From: Pseudomonas sp. 5P_3.1_Bac2 | GTDB taxonomy: Bacteria > Pseudomonadota > Gammaproteobacteria > Pseudomonadales > Pseudomonadaceae | Length of the DNA: 64,000 bases | Direction of reading: 5' to 3' | Assembly (NCBI RefSeq): GCF_025465995.1 | Contig: NZ_JANLNY010000006.1 | Location: forward strand, 62,001 to 126,000 | Shown: positions 55,213 through 64,000 of the stretch, one piece after another | How the letters are laid out: the number at the start of each line of letters is the position of its first letter | Numbering within the stretch: position 1 is the stretch's first letter | Notes under the pieces: model-generated | Told to the model about the DNA's origin: nothing | Database searches by the model: none | The model's input: the letters and a program-made list of their open reading frames with translations, nothing else | Position numbers and translations under genes: made by a program

Positions 55213-56022
55213 ATGCAGTTGGATTTTTATCAGGTCGATGCTTTTAGCCGTACGCCATTTAGCGGTAATCCGGCGATGGTCTATCGCTTGGAGCAGTGGC
55301 TGGATGAGGCGTTGATGCAGCGCATCGCCGCTGAGCACAACTTGGCGGAGACCGCCTTTGTGGTGCGCCAGGATCATCTCTGGCAGATCCGCTGGTTTAC
55401 CCCGCAGGCCGAAGTGCCTTTGTGTGGCCACGCCACACTGGCCAGTGCCCATGTGTTGTTCACTGTGTATGGCGAGCCTGGGGACAGTCTGGAGTTCAGC
55501 TGTATGTCCGGCCCCTTACGCGTCAGTCGAGAGACTGAGCAGTTGGTCTTGGACTTTCCGGTGCGGCGGGCCCAGCCACTGGCGGACCCGCAAGTGCTGC
55601 AAGCGGTTCAGCAAGCGTTGGGCGCGCCGGTAGAGGAACTTTTGGCGTTGTATGAGGGGGGCGCGATTCAGGAGTTGTTGGTGCTGCTGGCCGATGAAGC
55701 GCAGCTGCGCCAGCTGCAGCCCGATATGGCGGCGGTCGCCAAGCTGCCGGGCTTGGGGCTGTTGGTCAGCGCGCCGGGAAATAGCCAGGATTTTGTCTCC
55801 CGTTACTTCGCCCCAGGCATTGGCATTAATGAAGATCCGGTGACCGGCTCAACCCACTGCATCCTTACCCCTTACTGGGCGCAGCGCTTGGGTAAAAACC
55901 GCCTGAGTGCTTACCAGTGCTCGGCCCGGGGTGGTGAGCTGGCCTGCGAACTGGCGGGGGAGCGGGTGAAGATCGCTGGCCACGCGGTGCTGGTCGCCCG
56001 TGGCCAGTTACTCTTGCCTTAA
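55213..56022 (+). CDS. PhzF-family isomerase
   Basis: A 269-residue PhzF-fold protein. It has YQVDAFSRTPFSGNPAMV, HNLAETAFV with the catalytic Glu, TPQAEVPLCGHATLASAHVLF, and GINEDPVTGSTHCILTPYWA. The family includes the phenazine enzyme PhzF, but no other phenazine genes are present, so the substrate is unknown. It starts at ATG 55213 after TGGGGG. Confidence 0.9.
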   Translation: MQLDFYQVDAFSRTPFSGNPAMVYRLEQWLDEALMQRIAAEHNLAETAFVVRQDHLWQIRWFTPQAEVPLCGHATLASAHVLFTVYGEPGDSLEFSCMSGPLRVSRETEQLVLDFPVRRAQPLADPQVLQAVQQALGAPVEELLALYEGGAIQELLVLLADEAQLRQLQPDMAAVAKLPGLGLLVSAPGNSQDFVSRYFAPGIGINEDPVTGSTHCILTPYWAQRLGKNRLSAYQCSARGGELACELAGERVKIAGHAVLVARGQLLLP

Positions 56023-56028
56023 ACAGCG

Positions 56029-57126
56029 TTACAGCGCGCGGCGCACACCGGATTCCAGTAGCGTGGCTGGCGCGGCGACGCTACCTGGCGCGGCAAAGGC
56101 CACCAAATGCTCGGCGGCCACGCGAATGCCCACTTGTTGCCCCGGCTGATGATCAGCATGGCTTGGGAACAGCGCCTCTAGTTGACTGCCAGTGCTGAGC
56201 TGCAGGCGGTACAGGGTGGCAGCGCCTAAGAAGGTTTTCCCGACGATGCTCGCCTGCAGCGGGCTTTGTGGCTCATAGACGATATCGTCGGGGCGCAGCA
56301 GCACGTCCACCGCGCTGCCGATGGGCAGGTTGTAGGCGCGGTTGCCGCGAATCTCGCCCAGCTCTGTGCTGACCAAATCCGGGCCGAGCAATTGGCCTCG
56401 GATAAAATAACCCTGACCGATAAAGCTCGCGACAAACGGCGTGCGCGGCTCGTGGTAGAGGTTAAAGGGCGTGTCCCATTGCTCTAAGCGGCCTTTATTA
56501 AACACGCCGACCTGATCGCTGACGGCAAAGGCTTCCTCTTGGTCGTGGGTCACCAGAATCGCACTGGTGCCACGGGCCTTGAGGATATCGCGCACCTCAT
56601 GACTCAAGCGTCTGCGCAGTTCGCCATCGAGGTTGGAAAAGGGCTCATCGAGCAGCAGCAGTTGTGGCTCCGGCGCCAAGGCGCGGGCCAGGGCAACACG
56701 CTGCTGTTGGCCGCCTGACAGCTCATGGGGGAAGCGCGCGGCGAGGTGGTCGAGTTTGACCAGCGCTAACAGCTCCTGGGTGACCTTGGCGCAGTTGGCT
56801 TGCTGGCGTATACCGAAGCCGACGTTTTGCGCCACGCTCAGGTGCGGGAATAGGGCGTAGTCCTGAAACACCATGCCGATCCGGCGCTTCTCTGGCGCCA
56901 AGGTAAAACCCGCTTTGGACAGGGTTTTGCCGGCCAGCTGAATCTCGCCGCCGCTGACCGGCTCAAAGCCGGCGATGGCGCGCAGGGTCGTGGTCTTGCC
57001 GCAACCTGATGGGCCTAACAAACAGCCGATATCGCCGGCGTTAAGGTGCAGGTTGAGGTCTTGCACCACCTTGTGCGCGTCATAGCTGCAACTGAGGTCG
57101 CGCAGGCTGAGGAGCAACTGGCTCAT
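56029..57126 (-). CDS. ABC transporter ATP-binding protein, iron(III)/polyamine type
   Basis: A 365-residue ABC ATPase with a C-terminal TOBE domain. Walker A is GPSGCGKTT, signature [15 protein letters not shown] and Walker [13 protein letters not shown]. The D-loop EPFSNLD and length place it in the FbpC/PotA group. Its permease and binding-protein partners are not in the window. It overlaps argF by 4 nt (ATGA), the arrangement next to argF in Pseudomonas. Confidence 0.87.
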   Translation of the reverse strand: MSQLLLSLRDLSCSYDAHKVVQDLNLHLNAGDIGCLLGPSGCGKTTTLRAIAGFEPVSGGEIQLAGKTLSKAGFTLAPEKRRIGMVFQDYALFPHLSVAQNVGFGIRQQANCAKVTQELLALVKLDHLAARFPHELSGGQQQRVALARALAPEPQLLLLDEPFSNLDGELRRRLSHEVRDILKARGTSAILVTHDQEEAFAVSDQVGVFNKGRLEQWDTPFNLYHEPRTPFVASFIGQGYFIRGQLLGPDLVSTELGEIRGNRAYNLPIGSAVDVLLRPDDIVYEPQSPLQASIVGKTFLGAATLYRLQLSTGSQLEALFPSHADHQPGQQVGIRVAAEHLVAFAAPGSVAAPATLLESGVRRAL

Positions 57127-58043
57127 GCGTGGTGGTAAGCCGGTTCAACGAGGAATTCGAGCAGCGCCTTCTGCGCATGCAGACGGTTCTCGGCCTGATC
57201 CCAAGCCACGGCGCGCGGGTCGTCGAGCAGGTCTTCGCTGATCTCCTCGCCACGGTGGGCAGGCAGGCAGTGCAGGAACAGTACGTCCTCGGCGGCCAGA
57301 TCGAGCAGGGCTTGGTTAACCTGATAGCCCTTGAACAGCTCAATGCGCTGTGCGCTTTCCTCTTCCTGGCCCATGGAGGTCCAGACGTCGGTGCTGACCA
57401 AATGGGCGCCGGCCACCGCCGCTTTAGGATCACGCAGCACTTGTACGCGCTCACCGGCTTGGGCCAGCAGTGCGGCACTCGGCTCATAGCCATCAGGGCA
57501 GGCGACACGCAGCTGGAAGTCGAACTGGATGGCCGCTTCTATATAGGAGTTGCACATGTTGTTACCGTCGCCAATCCAGGCCACGGTTTTGCCTTTGATG
57601 CTGCCCCGGTGCTCGTGGAAGGTTTGCATGTCGGCCAGCAGTTGGCAGGGGTGCAGGTCATCGGACAGGCCGTTGATCACCGGCACTCGCGAGTTAGCAG
57701 CGAACTCGGTCAGGGTGCTGTGGGCAAAGGTGCGGATCATCACCACGTCGAGCATGCGCGACATGACCCGCGCGGCATCGCCGATCGGCTCGCCTCGGCC
57801 GAGCTGGGTGTCCCGTGGCGAGAGGAAGATGGCCTGGCCGCCCAGTTGGATCATGCCGGCTTCAAACGACAGGCGAGTACGGGTCGAGGCCTTCTCGAAG
57901 ATCATGCCCAAGACGCGGTTCTTCAACGGCTCGAACAGTACGCCGCGATTGCGCAAGTCCTTTAGCTCCATGCCGCGGCGGATCAAGCCCACCAGTTCAT
58001 CTGGGGTGCAATCCATCAGCGAGAGAAAGTGTCTTGCGCTCAT
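57123..58043 (-). CDS. argF: ornithine carbamoyltransferase (anabolic)
   Basis: A 306-residue carbamoyltransferase. Carbamoyl-phosphate-binding STRTRLSFE is near residue 52, the ornithine-binding HPCQLLAD near 132 and [10 protein letters not shown] near 261. It converts ornithine and carbamoyl phosphate to citrulline in arginine biosynthesis. The length (about 305) fits the anabolic ArgF rather than the catabolic ArcB. It is co-transcribed with the downstream ABC ATPase. Confidence 0.95.
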   Translation of the reverse strand: MSARHFLSLMDCTPDELVGLIRRGMELKDLRNRGVLFEPLKNRVLGMIFEKASTRTRLSFEAGMIQLGGQAIFLSPRDTQLGRGEPIGDAARVMSRMLDVVMIRTFAHSTLTEFAANSRVPVINGLSDDLHPCQLLADMQTFHEHRGSIKGKTVAWIGDGNNMCNSYIEAAIQFDFQLRVACPDGYEPSAALLAQAGERVQVLRDPKAAVAGAHLVSTDVWTSMGQEEESAQRIELFKGYQVNQALLDLAAEDVLFLHCLPAHRGEEISEDLLDDPRAVAWDQAENRLHAQKALLEFLVEPAYHHA

Positions 58044-58555
58044 CGTTAACTACCTTTTGACTGCTTGGCGTAGGGTTAATGGCCATTGTTAAATCAAGGC
58101 AACGACTAAACCTACGGCTTGGGGCCGCACATGCGACGAATCGGGGAAGCGGCGATCTTATAAGCAACTGGTGCGCACTTACAACTCGCAGCACGGGGCG
58201 TTGGGCGCAAACACTAGCCAGTGGCTAGCGCTATTGGGTCGCTTGAGCAGAGGCTTGGCTGCAGTGCAGCGGGCACGATTAAGCGCCGGCGCGCCATTGT
58301 TTTCTCGCCTCAAGGGTTCAGCTGTGGTTGGGGACGTGGAGGCGGGCGTAGCGATTGTCTGCGTCAGGATCAACCCCTGTGGCGACTGCGCGGGCTATGC
58401 CGGGTGGCGTTTAGCCGCTGCACAGGTGGCACTGTGCGGTTGTCGTTTAGTGGATTAAAGCCTGGGTAAGGCCGAGCATTACGCTCGGCTTTTCGCTACA
58501 ATGCCCGCCACCGTGCCGACCCCAGCGTCGGGTAAGTTAAGTCCTGAGGTGCCCC
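58044..58555. other. gene-free region between argF and grxD
   Basis: 512 bp. A 95-codon plus-strand frame (58171-58458) lacks a ribosome binding site and any recognisable motif, so I do not call it. The first 100 bp upstream of argF should hold its promoter. GCCGAGCATTACGCTCGGC near 58470-58490 is a hairpin followed by TTTTCG that might end a short transcript. Confidence 0.5.
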
Positions 58556-58882
58556 ATGGATATCATCGAAACCATCAAAGAGCAGATCGCCAACAACACC
58601 GTTCTGCTGTACATGAAAGGCTCGCCCAACGCTCCACAGTGCGGCTTTTCCGCCAAAGCTTCGCAAGTGTTGATGGGCTGCGGCGAGAAGTTCGCTTACG
58701 TCGACATCCTGCAAAACCCTGAAATCCGCGCCAACCTGCCGAAGTACGCCAACTGGCCAACCTTCCCGCAACTGTGGGTCGCTGGTGAATTGGTCGGCGG
58801 CAGCGACATCCTGATCGAGATGTTTGAAAAGGGCGAACTGCAAACCCTGATCAAAGACGCGGTGCAAAAAGCCAACGCTTAA
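58556..58882 (+). CDS. grxD: monothiol glutaredoxin, Grx4 family
   Basis: A 108-residue monothiol glutaredoxin with the CGFS active site (QCGFSAKA, Cys near residue 30), the glutathione-binding WPTFPQLW and GGSDIL. Such proteins bind and transfer [2Fe-2S] clusters with BolA partners. The ATG follows TGAGGTGCCCC. It lies next to the bfrB-bfd iron genes. Confidence 0.95.
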   Translation: MDIIETIKEQIANNTVLLYMKGSPNAPQCGFSAKASQVLMGCGEKFAYVDILQNPEIRANLPKYANWPTFPQLWVAGELVGGSDILIEMFEKGELQTLIKDAVQKANA

Positions 58883-58924
58883 TGCGCTGCGCGACGCTTG
58901 TTTCGTACAAGCGTGCTGCACCCA

Positions 58925-58953
58925 AAAACCGATGCCATGGCATCGGTTTTTTA
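58925..58953 (+). terminator. terminator of grxD
   Basis: AAAACCGATG CC...CATCGGTTTT, a near-perfect palindrome ending in TTTTTTATT, 43 bp after the stop. Confidence 0.92.
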
Positions 58954-59014
58954 TTGCCTGCTATTTAGCTGCATCGGCTTTGCGCTGGGCTTGGCCTGAG
59001 TAAATAGCCGGCAT

Positions 59015-59040
59015 AAAAAACGGCAGCCGCAGCTGCCGTT
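59015..59040 (-). terminator. terminator of bfrB
   Basis: On the minus strand the stem AACGGCAGC/GCTGCCGTT is followed by TTTTTTATG, 25 bp after the bfrB stop. Confidence 0.88.
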
Positions 59041-59064
59041 TGCTCACCTTGGCGAGGGCCAGGG

Positions 59065-59535
59065 TTACTCGTCCATTTGCGACTGCAGGTAGTTTTGCAG
59101 GCCAACGGCGTCGATCAGGCTCAGTTGGGTTTCCAGCCAGTCGATATGCTCTTCCTCGGAGCTGAGGATATCTTGCAGCAGGTCACGGCTGGCGTAGTCG
59201 CCGATGCTTTCGCAGTAAGCGATAGCCGCCTTTAGGTCAGCGTGAGCCTTGTGCTCGATCTTCAGATCGCACTCGAGCATTTCCTGAGTGTTTTCACCGA
59301 TAAGGATTTTGCCCAGGTCTTGCAGGTTGGGCAGGCCTTCGAGGAACAGGATGCGCTTGATCAGCTTATCCGCGTGTTTCATCTCGTCGATGGACTCGTG
59401 GTACTCATGCTCGCCGAGTTTTTTTAAGCCCCAGTCTTCATACATACGCGCATGCAGAAAGTACTGGTTGATCGCCACCAACTCGTTGCCGAGGATCTTA
59501 TTCAGATGTTGGATGACTTTCTTGTCGCCTTTCAT
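59065..59535 (-). CDS. bfrB: bacterioferritin, heme-binding (BfrB type)
   Basis: A 156-residue bacterioferritin. Glu18 in [11 protein letters not shown] and [13 protein letters not shown] give ferroxidase ligands, and Met52 is at the position of the heme ligand. The later helices carry [12 protein letters not shown] and [13 protein letters not shown]. It stores iron as ferric mineral in a 24-subunit cytoplasmic shell; release uses Bfd and Fpr, both encoded in this window. ATG 59535 gives the standard MKGDKKVI start; the upstream extension to 59571 is unsupported. Confidence 0.95.
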   Translation of the reverse strand: MKGDKKVIQHLNKILGNELVAINQYFLHARMYEDWGLKKLGEHEYHESIDEMKHADKLIKRILFLEGLPNLQDLGKILIGENTQEMLECDLKIEHKAHADLKAAIAYCESIGDYASRDLLQDILSSEEEHIDWLETQLSLIDAVGLQNYLQSQMDE

Positions 59536-59690
59536 GGTCGCTTCTGCCTTGAAGTAGTGGATAAGAGTCAAATTTTGGCCCCGTGATTCCCCGCTGTCAA
59601 ACCTAAGTATTTGAATTTAAAGTTAAAATTAATATGAATGCGAACGCTTAAGTTCTGCATCTTTTACCTAAGGCATTGAATTTTAGGCAT

Positions 59691-59715
59691 AAAAAAACCG
59701 GACACAGGGTCCGGT
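59691..59715 (-). terminator. terminator of bfd
   Basis: On the minus strand ACCGGAC/GTCCGGT forms a hairpin followed by seven T, about 20 bp after the bfd stop. Confidence 0.88.
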
Positions 59716-59733
59716 TGTTTGAAATCGGGCGAT

Positions 59734-59952
59734 TTAGGCCATGACAAAACTTGCTGGGTAGGCGAGGGCAGCCTGGCTGCTTTGCACTTCACTCAGGGTT
59801 TCGCGCACTACTTGCTTGGCGAGGCAGGCACATTTGCCGCACTGGCTGGCCACACCGGTTGCATTACGGACTTCACGGTAGCTGCAGCAGCCTTCGTAAA
59901 TGGCTTCGCGAATCTGACCGTCAGTAACACCTTCACAGAGACAGACGTACAT
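59734..59952 (-). CDS. bfd: bacterioferritin-associated ferredoxin
   Basis: A 72-residue [2Fe-2S] protein. Cluster ligands Cys4 and Cys6 (MYVCLC) with Cys38 and Cys41 (SQCGKC) in the Bfd spacing. It docks on BfrB and delivers electrons from Fpr to mobilise iron. A Fur-box-like sequence lies 46-70 bp upstream of its start, consistent with induction in iron starvation. Confidence 0.95.
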   Translation of the reverse strand: MYVCLCEGVTDGQIREAIYEGCCSYREVRNATGVASQCGKCACLAKQVVRETLSEVQSSQAALAYPASFVMA

Positions 59953-59997
59953 ATTAAGGCTCGCACCGGTAGCAGGTAGTGGTTAAGTGAGACGGAT

Positions 59998-60022
59998 ACT
60001 AATGTTAATGAGAATGCTTGTC
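59998..60022 (-). promoter_or_regulatory. Fur box-like sequence upstream of bfd
   Basis: ACTAATGTTAATGAGAATGC contains adjacent NATWAT-like hexamers (AATGTT, AATGAG, AATGCT) and matches much of the GATAATGATAATCATTATC consensus. It lies where a bfd promoter is expected. Confidence 0.6.
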
Positions 60023-60245
60023 AAAGACATATGGCGATGTTTCGCGGCCTTTCTAGTGGGGGTTCAGCTGAGACGCTGGTTTGGCGAGCGAGCCAGGCGA
60101 CCGACGGTAATTTGACGAGATTGGCCGCTTTATCCCTGCCGGCAACGCTGTTTTGCCTGCTGCCATTGCCCGGAAGCGGTTAAAGATTGCCGCTTTGCCG
60201 CTGCTGATTATTCATAAGGTGTTGAAAATAAATGACTTTAATTTG

Positions 60246-60262
60246 TGGCATAGGCTTTGCTT
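60246..60262 (+). promoter_or_regulatory. sigma-54 promoter of the flgBCDE operon
   Basis: TGGCATAGGCTTTGCTT has GG (60247-60248) and GC (60259-60260) separated by 10 nt, matching YTGGCACGN4TTGCW well. It lies 50 bp before flgB, as expected for a FleQ/RpoN-dependent flagellar operon. Confidence 0.85.
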
Positions 60263-60311
60263 AAGGCTGTGCAGGTAAAACTGTAACGGCAACCGGCAAA
60301 GGTTTCTGACC

Positions 60312-60719
60312 ATGAGCATCAGCTTTGATCGAGCATTGGGTATCCACGAAAAAGCCTTGGGTTTTCGCGCCCAGCGTGCAGAGGTATTGGCGAACAACAT
60401 CGCCAACGCCGACACACCGCATTACAAGGCGCGGGATATGGAGTTCGCCAATGTGCTGGCCGCTCAGGTGGAAAAAAACCAAAACGGCCACATCAGCTTG
60501 GATCGCACCGACAGCCAGCATATCGCCGCTGACGGGATCGATACTGGCGCTGGCGTGTTGGCCTACCGCACGCCGTTCCAACCATCCATCGATGAGAACA
60601 CCGTGGATGCCCAAATCGAGCAGGCCAAGTACGCGGAAAACACCGTGCAATTCCAGGCCAGCTTCACCTTGCTTAACAGCAAGTTCAAAGGTCTGGTCAG
60701 CGCTCTGCGCGGCGAATAA
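60312..60719 (+). CDS. flgB: flagellar basal-body rod protein FlgB
   Basis: A 135-residue rod protein. The N-terminal helix with RAEVLANNIANADTPHYKARD is the rod/hook-family signature and the C-terminal helix includes QFQASFTLLNSKFKGLVSAL. FlgB forms the proximal rod beneath the MS ring. First gene of the operon, with a sigma-54 promoter upstream. Confidence 0.97.
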   Translation: MSISFDRALGIHEKALGFRAQRAEVLANNIANADTPHYKARDMEFANVLAAQVEKNQNGHISLDRTDSQHIAADGIDTGAGVLAYRTPFQPSIDENTVDAQIEQAKYAENTVQFQASFTLLNSKFKGLVSALRGE

Positions 60720-60733
60720 CAGGAGCCTCGAAA

Positions 60734-61183
60734 ATGTCCCTCACCAGTGTGTTTAACATCGCCGGTACTGGCATGAGTGCACAGAGCACTCGTCTGAACA
60801 CCATCTCCAGCAACATCGCCAACGCCGAGACGGTGTCGTCCAGCGTCGATCAGACCTACCGTGCCCGTCATCCGGTGTTTGCCACCATGTACCAGACGGC
60901 CACGCAAAACAGCGGTGACCAAGGTTCGCTGTTCGCCGAGCAGGATCAGTCTGGTGTTGGCGTGCAGGTGATGGGCGTGATCGAGGATCAAAGCAGCCTG
61001 ATGCCACGCTACGAGCCGGATCATCCATCGGCGGATGAAAACGGCTACGTCTATTACCCCAACGTCAACGTGGTGGAAGAGATGGCGGACATGATTTCTG
61101 CCAGTCGCTCGTTCCAGACCAACGTTGAAATGATGAATACCGCCAAACAAATGATGCAGCGCGTCCTGACCCTGGGTCAGTAA
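60734..61183 (+). CDS. flgC: flagellar basal-body rod protein FlgC
   Basis: A 149-residue proximal rod protein. FNIAGTGMSAQSTRLNTISSNIANAET at the N-terminus and NVVEEMADMISASRSFQTNVEMMN at the C-terminus give the paired rod helices. It is 14 bp downstream of flgB. Confidence 0.97.
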   Translation: MSLTSVFNIAGTGMSAQSTRLNTISSNIANAETVSSSVDQTYRARHPVFATMYQTATQNSGDQGSLFAEQDQSGVGVQVMGVIEDQSSLMPRYEPDHPSADENGYVYYPNVNVVEEMADMISASRSFQTNVEMMNTAKQMMQRVLTLGQ

Positions 61184-61207
61184 GGCTGCACAGAGGAGCG
61201 CCAAGGT

Positions 61208-61897
61208 ATGAGCAGTGTGAGCGGTGTGGCCGGCTCGGTGTTGGATAAGTATTCCATCACCAACACCAGTGGCAGTTCGAGCAACAGTGCACAGAGCACC
61301 AGTGATCTGGGGAAGGATCAGTTCCTTAATCTGCTGGTGGCCCAACTGAATAACCAAAACCCGCTGGAGCCCCAAGGCAACGGTGAGTTTATCGCTCAGT
61401 TGGCGCAGTTCAGCCAGGTTGAAGGTATCCAAGAGCTCAATAGCACGGTGGGCAACATCCTCAGCAATTACCAGTCATCGCAAGCCCTGCAGGCTTCCTC
61501 GATGGTCGGGCGCAAGGTGATTGTTCCGGCGGAGCAAGCCCTGGTCGATACCAGTGAAAGCTTCAAGGCCAGTCTGATTCTGCCCACCAGCAGCGCTAAC
61601 GTTTATGTCAACGTTTTGGATAGCGCCGGGGCGACGGTTAGCCGGGTCAACTTGGGTGCGCAGGAGGCCGGTCAGATCAGTTTTATTTGGGATGGCAAAG
61701 ATGCCAGCGGCAACACCTTGCCGCCAGCGACCTATACCTTTAAGGCTGAAGCCAGTTACGCCGACGGTAGCAAGGGCTTGTACACCTTGCTGCCGGCAAA
61801 CGTCGATAGCGTGACGCTGGGTGGTTCGGAGTTGGTGTTGAACCTGGCTGGTATCGGCAGCGTGCCGCTGTCGCAAGTACAGGTCATTGGTCAGTAA
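61208..61897 (+). CDS. flgD: flagellar hook-assembly scaffold FlgD
   Basis: A 229-residue hook cap. LGKDQFLNLLVAQLNNQNPLEPQGNGEFIAQLAQFSQVEGIQ is its conserved N-terminal region (key motif NQNPLEP), followed by a Tudor/FnIII-like part with ISFIWDGKDASGN. It caps the growing hook so that FlgE can polymerise. It lies 24 bp after flgC. Confidence 0.96.
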   Translation: MSSVSGVAGSVLDKYSITNTSGSSSNSAQSTSDLGKDQFLNLLVAQLNNQNPLEPQGNGEFIAQLAQFSQVEGIQELNSTVGNILSNYQSSQALQASSMVGRKVIVPAEQALVDTSESFKASLILPTSSANVYVNVLDSAGATVSRVNLGAQEAGQISFIWDGKDASGNTLPPATYTFKAEASYADGSKGLYTLLPANVDSVTLGGSELVLNLAGIGSVPLSQVQVIGQ

Positions 61898-61937
61898 TAG
61901 TTCGCTTTAGCGCCGCTATCGCGGCCAAGGAGTTTGT

Positions 61938-63308
61938 ATGGGATTCAACATCGGTTTGAGTGGCCTGCGCGCCGCCACCAACGACCTTAACGTCACGGGT
62001 AACAACATTTCCAACGCAGGCACTGCGGGCTTTAAAGCCTCCCGTGCGGAGTTTGCCGATGTGTACGCCGCTTCGGTGCTCGGCACTGGTAAAAACCAGC
62101 AGGGCAGTGGCGTGATGTTGGCGGATGTGGCCCAGCAGTTTAATCAGGGCAATATCAACTACACGCAAAACCCGCTGGATTTGGCCGTTAACGGCAACGG
62201 TTTTTTTATCACCAGCGATAACGGCAGCATCAGCTATACCCGTGCCGGCTACTTCGGTACGGATCGCGATGGCTATATCGTCAATAACTACGGCCAGCGC
62301 CTGCAGGGTTATTCCACCGATGGCAATGGCAATCTGGTTAAGGTGCAAGCTGACCTGCGCGTGCAGGTTGATCAGCAGGAGCCGAAGGCGACAGGTCAGG
62401 TGACGCAGAAGCTCAATCTGAACTCCTCCCAAGTGCGCCCGACCAATGCCGGGACGATGGCGCTGCCGACCTTCGATCCAAGTGATCCGCTGTCGTATAA
62501 CGAGTCGACCTCGACCAATATTTACGATGCCCAGGGCAATGCCCACGTCATGACCCAGTACTTCGTGAAGAACGAGGCGCCGGCCAACAATGGTTGGACC
62601 ATGAATGTGTTGATTGACGGGGTTAACCCGGCTGATCCGAGCAGCACTCGGCCGTTTAGCTATCAACTGAATTTTGATGCGTCCGGTCAGTTGGCGAGTC
62701 CTGCGTTGACCCCTGCAGCACCCAGCGTGCCACCAGCGGCCAGCGATACCCCTGAGGTTGCCGCAGGCACCGTGAATGGCACCTTTGATATTCCCTTGGA
62801 TAAGTGGATTCCGGCGGAAGAAGATCCGGCCAACCCAGGCACTATGGTGGCTAACGGTGCTGCCAATGTGCCGATCAATTTCGATATGCGCGGTACCACT
62901 CAATACAACTCGCGCTTTGGGGTTAACTCCATCGTCCAGGATGGCTACACCACCGGCCAGCTGTCGAGCTTGGAAGTGGATGACAGTGGGATCATTTTTG
63001 CCCGCTACACCAACGGTCAATCGAAAGCTCAGGGGCAGGTGTTGCTGGCTAACTTTGCCAACAACCAAGGTTTGTCGCCCATGGGTAAGACCGCTTGGGT
63101 GCAAACCTTTGAGTCGGGCGAGCCGGCCATTGGTGAGCCGGGCAGCAGCACTCTGGGCGCTCTGCAAGGTGGTGCGTTGGAGGACTCCAACGTCGAGCTG
63201 TCCGATCAGCTGGTTAACCTGATCGTGGCGCAGCGTAACTACCAGGCCAACGCCAAAACCATCGAAACCGAAAGCGCGATTACCCAGACCATTATCAACC
63301 TGCGTTGA
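61938..63308 (+). CDS. flgE: flagellar hook protein FlgE
   Basis: A 456-residue hook protein. N-terminal GLSGLRAATNDLNVTGNNISNAGT and C-terminal LVNLIVAQRNYQANAKTIET form the coiled-coil core. The central variable domains include LAVNGNGFFI and a Pro/Ala-rich loop (TPAAPSVPPAASDTPEVAAG). It polymerises into the hook outside the outer membrane. A terminator separates it from flgF. Confidence 0.97.
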   Translation: MGFNIGLSGLRAATNDLNVTGNNISNAGTAGFKASRAEFADVYAASVLGTGKNQQGSGVMLADVAQQFNQGNINYTQNPLDLAVNGNGFFITSDNGSISYTRAGYFGTDRDGYIVNNYGQRLQGYSTDGNGNLVKVQADLRVQVDQQEPKATGQVTQKLNLNSSQVRPTNAGTMALPTFDPSDPLSYNESTSTNIYDAQGNAHVMTQYFVKNEAPANNGWTMNVLIDGVNPADPSSTRPFSYQLNFDASGQLASPALTPAAPSVPPAASDTPEVAAGTVNGTFDIPLDKWIPAEEDPANPGTMVANGAANVPINFDMRGTTQYNSRFGVNSIVQDGYTTGQLSSLEVDDSGIIFARYTNGQSKAQGQVLLANFANNQGLSPMGKTAWVQTFESGEPAIGEPGSSTLGALQGGALEDSNVELSDQLVNLIVAQRNYQANAKTIETESAITQTIINLR

Positions 63309-63374
63309 TGCGGGTTGATGGCGGTAGGTCGCAGGTCTGCCGGTTGCGGCAAAGTCACGCCGCTGCGTCAATTT

Positions 63375-63401
63375 AAAGGCTCCTTCGGGAGCCTTTTTTA
63401 T
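63375..63401 (+). terminator. terminator after flgE
   Basis: AAAGGCTCC/GGAGCCTTT with a TTCG tetraloop and TTTTTTATT. It ends the flgBCDE transcript before the separate flgF promoter. Confidence 0.92.
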
Positions 63402-63449
63402 TGCCTTAAAAACCTTATATATCAAATAATTAAGATTATTTTTCGGGTC

Positions 63450-63466
63450 TGGCACAAGCATTGCTT
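63450..63466 (+). promoter_or_regulatory. sigma-54 promoter of the flgF operon
   Basis: TGGCACAAGCATTGCTT matches the sigma-54 consensus, with GG (63451-63452) and GC (63463-63464) separated by 10 nt. It lies 49 bp before flgF, so flgF begins its own RpoN-dependent operon. Confidence 0.88.
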
Positions 63467-63514
63467 TAGAGCTTGCATAGAGCAGCGGGCGTAGGCCCAA
63501 CTCGGAGAATAACC

Positions 63515-64000
63515 ATGGACAAAATGCTGTACGTATCGATGACTGGGGCCCACCAGAACACCCTGGCCCAGCGTGCGCACGCCAACAACCTGGCCAACGT
63601 TTCCACCACTGGATTTCGTCGGGACTTTGAGCAGGCGCGCTCCATGCAAGTGTTCGGTGACAGTTTTCCGTCACGGGTCTATGCCATGAGCGAGCGCCCA
63701 GGCACGGATTTCACTCCGGGCTCGTTGCAAGAAACCGGGCGTGATCTCGATGTGGCCATCGGCGGCAAAGGTTGGTTAGCCGTGCAAGCGCCCGATGGCA
63801 GTGAAGCCTATGTGCGTACTGCCAGCTTGAATGTCGATGCCCTGGGCGTGCTGCGCACCGGCGATGGTTTGCCGGTTATGGGCAACGCCGGGCCGATCGC
63901 GGTGCCGCCTGAGCAAAAAATCGAGATCGGTAACGACGGCACCATCAGTATCCGCGCCTTGGGCGAAGCGCCCAACGTGCTGGCAGAAGTGGATCGCCTG
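63515..64000 (+). CDS. flgF: flagellar basal-body rod protein FlgF (partial)
   Basis: 162 codons of an open frame cut by the window end. The start MDKMLYVSMTGAHQNTLAQ and RAHANNLANVSTTGFRRDF match FlgF, and LDVAIGGKGWLAVQAPDG is the conserved D1 domain entry. ATG 63515 has GGAG 7 nt upstream. FlgF is a proximal rod component. Confidence 0.95.
   Translation, partial: MDKMLYVSMTGAHQNTLAQRAHANNLANVSTTGFRRDFEQARSMQVFGDSFPSRVYAMSERPGTDFTPGSLQETGRDLDVAIGGKGWLAVQAPDGSEAYVRTASLNVDALGVLRTGDGLPVMGNAGPIAVPPEQKIEIGNDGTISIRALGEAPNVLAEVDRL

Larger units (their letters stand above)
59953..60311. other. bfd/flgB divergent intergenic region
   Basis: 359 bp without a gene. It holds the Fur-like box for bfd and a sigma-54 promoter for flgB (listed separately). 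The middle 220 bp show nothing recognisable. Confidence 0.65.

Noticed and set aside
58171..58458. 95-codon plus-strand frame between argF and grxD
   Set aside because: No start signal or motif; competing frames in the same stretch look equally coding.
61884..63674. 596-codon minus-strand open frame over flgE
   Set aside because: It mirrors flgE, an unmistakable hook protein, and runs across the flgE terminator and sigma-54 promoter.

Overview
The window is a 64 kb piece of chromosome from a Pseudomonas-type gammaproteobacterium. Gene content and order support this: pncC-recA-recX with a LexA box, erdR-dgkA-finR-fpr, the braCDEFG (livKHMGF) operon, rapA-alkB, glpD-glpR-glpK-glpF-ybaK, argF with an ABC ATPase, grxD-bfrB-bfd, flgBCDE(F) behind sigma-54 promoters, a DUF5064 gene typical of Pseudomonas, and a tiny cbb3-oxidase subunit gene (ccoM) behind two Anr/FNR boxes. 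The species cannot be named from the sequence alone. No rRNA, tRNA, CRISPR array or intact insertion sequence was seen.

Layout. 1-6.3 kb: tetrahydromonapterin genes folX and folM, a MioC-type flavodoxin, an aldolase/hydrolase pair and a short-chain dehydrogenase. 6.5-14.6 kb: a TyrR-family sigma-54 activator, a YadGH-type ABC exporter, an HPF-like protein, a CAP-domain protein, mdaB and ecotin. 14.8-24.4 kb: core block with recA/recX, tRNA modification enzymes (DTW-domain, TrmO), ErdR, DgkA, FinR/Fpr and an RsuA-like protein that lacks the usual catalytic aspartate.

24.5-29.9 kb is the accessory region. It is an AT-richer, decayed chromosomal integron. An integrase pseudogene lies on the + strand (in-frame stop, loss of about 100 residues, catalytic Tyr replaced by Ala). 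It is followed leftward by about seven gene cassettes, all read on the minus strand and separated by attC-like sites, several of them degenerate. At least two cassette genes are frameshifted. The array ends in half an attC fused to a 116-bp copy of the 3' end of livF; the intact livF lies on the other side of the integron. The two livF copies differ at three positions, all synonymous.

29.9-47.8 kb: the branched-chain amino acid ABC operon, two small family-of-unknown-function genes, a tartronate-semialdehyde-reductase/hydroxypyruvate-isomerase pair, an MHYT-GGDEF-EAL protein directly downstream of a large tubulin/FtsZ-superfamily protein, an MFS transporter, RapA and an AlkB-like dioxygenase. 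47.8-58.1 kb: two very small genes (one is ccoM), the glycerol catabolism cluster with GlpR-operator-like sequences, YbaK, a periplasmic binding protein, PhzF, an ABC ATPase and argF. 58.5-64 kb: iron-sulfur and iron-storage genes (grxD, bfrB, bfd with a Fur-like box), then the flagellar rod/hook genes flgB-flgE and the start of flgF, cut by the window end.

The points most worth following up are the dead integron with its livF repeat, the tubulin-like protein paired with a c-di-GMP protein, and the Anr-controlled ccoM.
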